From NCBI GenBank assembly GCA_002697475.1, contig NZVW01000145.1:2557-10632 (forward strand): a stretch of DNA of 8,076 bases. The letters are read 5' to 3'. The translations under genes were made by a program, and so were the position numbers. Below, in pieces: positions 6,893 through 8,076 of the stretch (positions are counted from its first letter, which is position 1; each line of letters starts with the position of its first letter). A model generated the notes under the pieces. That model saw only the letters and a list, made by a program, of their open reading frames with translations, did not search any database and had not been told where the DNA came from. The stretch comes from Aquimarina sp. (GTDB taxonomy: Bacteria > Bacteroidota > Bacteroidia > Flavobacteriales > Flavobacteriaceae).

Positions 6893-8076
6893 ATGAAAAA
6901 AATAATTATAGGACTAGCTATACTCTCACTAATTTTTTCTTGTAAAGAAAATAAAAAGCAAGAGGAAGTAGCACAAGATAAAGAAATCATACAACAGGAG
7001 AAAGCATTAGCTCCAATCAATGATAGTGTCATAGAAAGTGCTGTAATATATGAAGCTAATATCAGGCAATATTCAGAGGAGGGATCATTTAAGGAATTTA
7101 CTAAGGATATCCCGGAACTTAAAAAATTAGGAGTAAAAATTCTTTGGATAATGCCAATTTACCCTATATCCACCACTAAGAGTAAAGGCTCGCTAGGTAG
7201 TTACTATGCTGTGTCTGATTACACAAAAGTAAACCCAGAGTTTGGTACCCTGCAGGATTTTAGAGAACTGGTAAAAACTGCTCATGATAATGATATCTAT
7301 GTAATTCTTGATTGGGTTGCTAATCATACAGGTTGGGATCATGTCTGGCTAAAAGAACATCCGGAGTATTATACTAAAGATGATAAAGGGGAGATAACCC
7401 ATACGGTAGATACTGATTGGACAGATGTAGCGGATCTTAATTATGATAATATGGAAATGAGAGAAGCTATGCGAAATGCAATGAAGTATTGGGTTAAAGA
7501 AGAAAATGTAGACGGTTTTAGATGTGATGTAGCAGGGATGGTCCCAGTGGACTTTTGGAATAAGACAGTAAAAGAACTTAAGGAAATAAAGCCGGTGTTC
7601 ATGCTAGCAGAAGGTTGGGAGCCAGAATTACTTGAAGAGGCTTTTGATATGGGGTACGGTTGGGATACACACCATAAGATGAATGATATGGCTAAAGGAA
7701 AGGCGAATGCTACCGACTGGAATAAGAGAATGGTTCAGATAGACTCTATGTACGCTAAAGATGATATTTTAATGAACTTTACCTCTAATCATGATGAAAA
7801 CTCCTGGAATGGCACTGTAGAAGAGAGAATGGGAGCGGCTAAAGAGTTATTTGCAGTGTTGTCTTATGTAGCTCCGGGAATGCCGCTTATCTATTCAGGT
7901 CAGGAATATGATATGAATAAGCGATTACTGTTTTTTGAAAAGGATACGATTATCAAAAAGAAAGGAAAATTCTTTCCTCTGTATGAAAAATTAGGAAAGC
8001 TTAAAAATGAAAATGTAGCTTTAAATGGAGGAAAAAATGCCGCTTCTTATGCTGCTATATCTACATCAAATGATAA
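6893..8076 (+). CDS. GH13 alpha-amylase-family lipoprotein (partial, runs off right edge)
   Basis: The reading frame is open from ATG 6893 to the window end: 394 residues and an incomplete codon. Residues 1-17 are a lipoprotein signal ending in 'LIFSC', with C17 as the lipidated cysteine. A charged, low-complexity tail (KENKKQEE, to about residue 45) then tethers the enzyme. Such proteins sit in the outer membrane, and a charged segment after the cysteine is compatible with surface export in flavobacteria; the side is inferred. The catalytic barrel starts near residue 52 ('VIYEANIRQYS'). Region I is D140-WVAN-H145, region II 'GFRCD' with nucleophile D212, region III 'LAEGW' with acid E240, region IV 'SNHDEN' with D301, followed by 'PLIYSGQEY'. 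Only about 66 residues separate regions I and II, so domain B is very short, unlike SusG. Alpha-amylase or maltogenic/alpha-glucosidase activity are both possible. The final barrel part or C-terminal domain is missing. It probably supplies dextrins to the upstream SusA-like enzyme. Confidence 0.9.
   Translation, partial: MKKIIIGLAILSLIFSCKENKKQEEVAQDKEIIQQEKALAPINDSVIESAVIYEANIRQYSEEGSFKEFTKDIPELKKLGVKILWIMPIYPISTTKSKGSLGSYYAVSDYTKVNPEFGTLQDFRELVKTAHDNDIYVILDWVANHTGWDHVWLKEHPEYYTKDDKGEITHTVDTDWTDVADLNYDNMEMREAMRNAMKYWVKEENVDGFRCDVAGMVPVDFWNKTVKELKEIKPVFMLAEGWEPELLEEAFDMGYGWDTHHKMNDMAKGKANATDWNKRMVQIDSMYAKDDILMNFTSNHDENSWNGTVEERMGAAKELFAVLSYVAPGMPLIYSGQEYDMNKRLLFFEKDTIIKKKGKFFPLYEKLGKLKNENVALNGGKNAASYAAISTSND

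Noticed and set aside
6763..7032. 89-codon open frame on the minus strand across the junction of the two GH13 genes
   Set aside because: It is antisense to the lipoprotein signal and tether of the downstream gene; its hydrophobic translation reflects the AT-rich signal-peptide codons.
8071..8076. TGATAA at the window end, which looks like tandem stop codons for the last GH13 gene
   Set aside because: The gene's codons here are AAT (8069) and GAT (8072); TGA and TAA are out of frame, so the gene continues past the edge.
1..8076. Mobile element, CRISPR array, defence or otherwise unknown system
   Set aside because: No transposase, integrase, direct-repeat array or unassigned gene is visible; every substantial reading frame belongs to a recognised alpha-glucan utilization function.

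Overview
This AT-rich window looks like a piece of a Bacteroidota chromosome, most likely from a Flavobacteriaceae-type bacterium. The evidence is A-rich leaders mostly without a Shine-Dalgarno sequence, a TAnnTTTG-type promoter element, a short lipoprotein signal ending in Ser-Cys, and the gene set itself. All genes are on the + strand, coding density is high, and no gap exceeds about 145 bp. I see no mobile elements, tRNAs, rRNAs or CRISPR arrays.

The window is a maltose/maltodextrin (starch) utilization locus. Region 1 (1-229) is the C-terminal end of a LacI-family regulator cut by the window edge. Region 2 (361-4862) is the cytoplasmic arm: an inner-membrane MFS sugar transporter of the GPH/SLC45-like type, a beta-phosphoglucomutase (pgmB), and a GH65 maltose phosphorylase. 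It ends at a strong hairpin (4882-4913). Region 3 (5006-8076) is the extracytoplasmic arm: a GH13 neopullulanase/cyclomaltodextrinase of the SusA type with a signal peptide, then a compact GH13 alpha-amylase-family lipoprotein that runs off the right edge.

Inferred division of labour: the lipoprotein amylase and the SusA-like enzyme cut alpha-glucans outside the inner membrane to maltose and short dextrins. The MFS carrier brings maltose into the cytoplasm. Maltose phosphorylase splits it with phosphate into glucose and beta-glucose-1-phosphate, and PgmB converts the latter to glucose-6-phosphate. One of the two glucosyl units is thus activated without ATP. The LacI-type protein probably senses maltose or a derivative and controls the cluster. 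No SusC/SusD pair is visible; if present it lies outside the window.

This is a recognisable type of locus and I find no evidence for an unknown system. The points worth a second look are regulatory: nested inverted repeats before the transporter, a terminator dividing the cluster in two, an inverted repeat in the second unit's promoter region, and a foldable spacer before the phosphorylase. There are also two protein-level details: an EF-hand-like loop in the SusA-like enzyme and a long periplasmic loop in the carrier. Three coding starts were moved from upstream TTG codons to internal ATGs.
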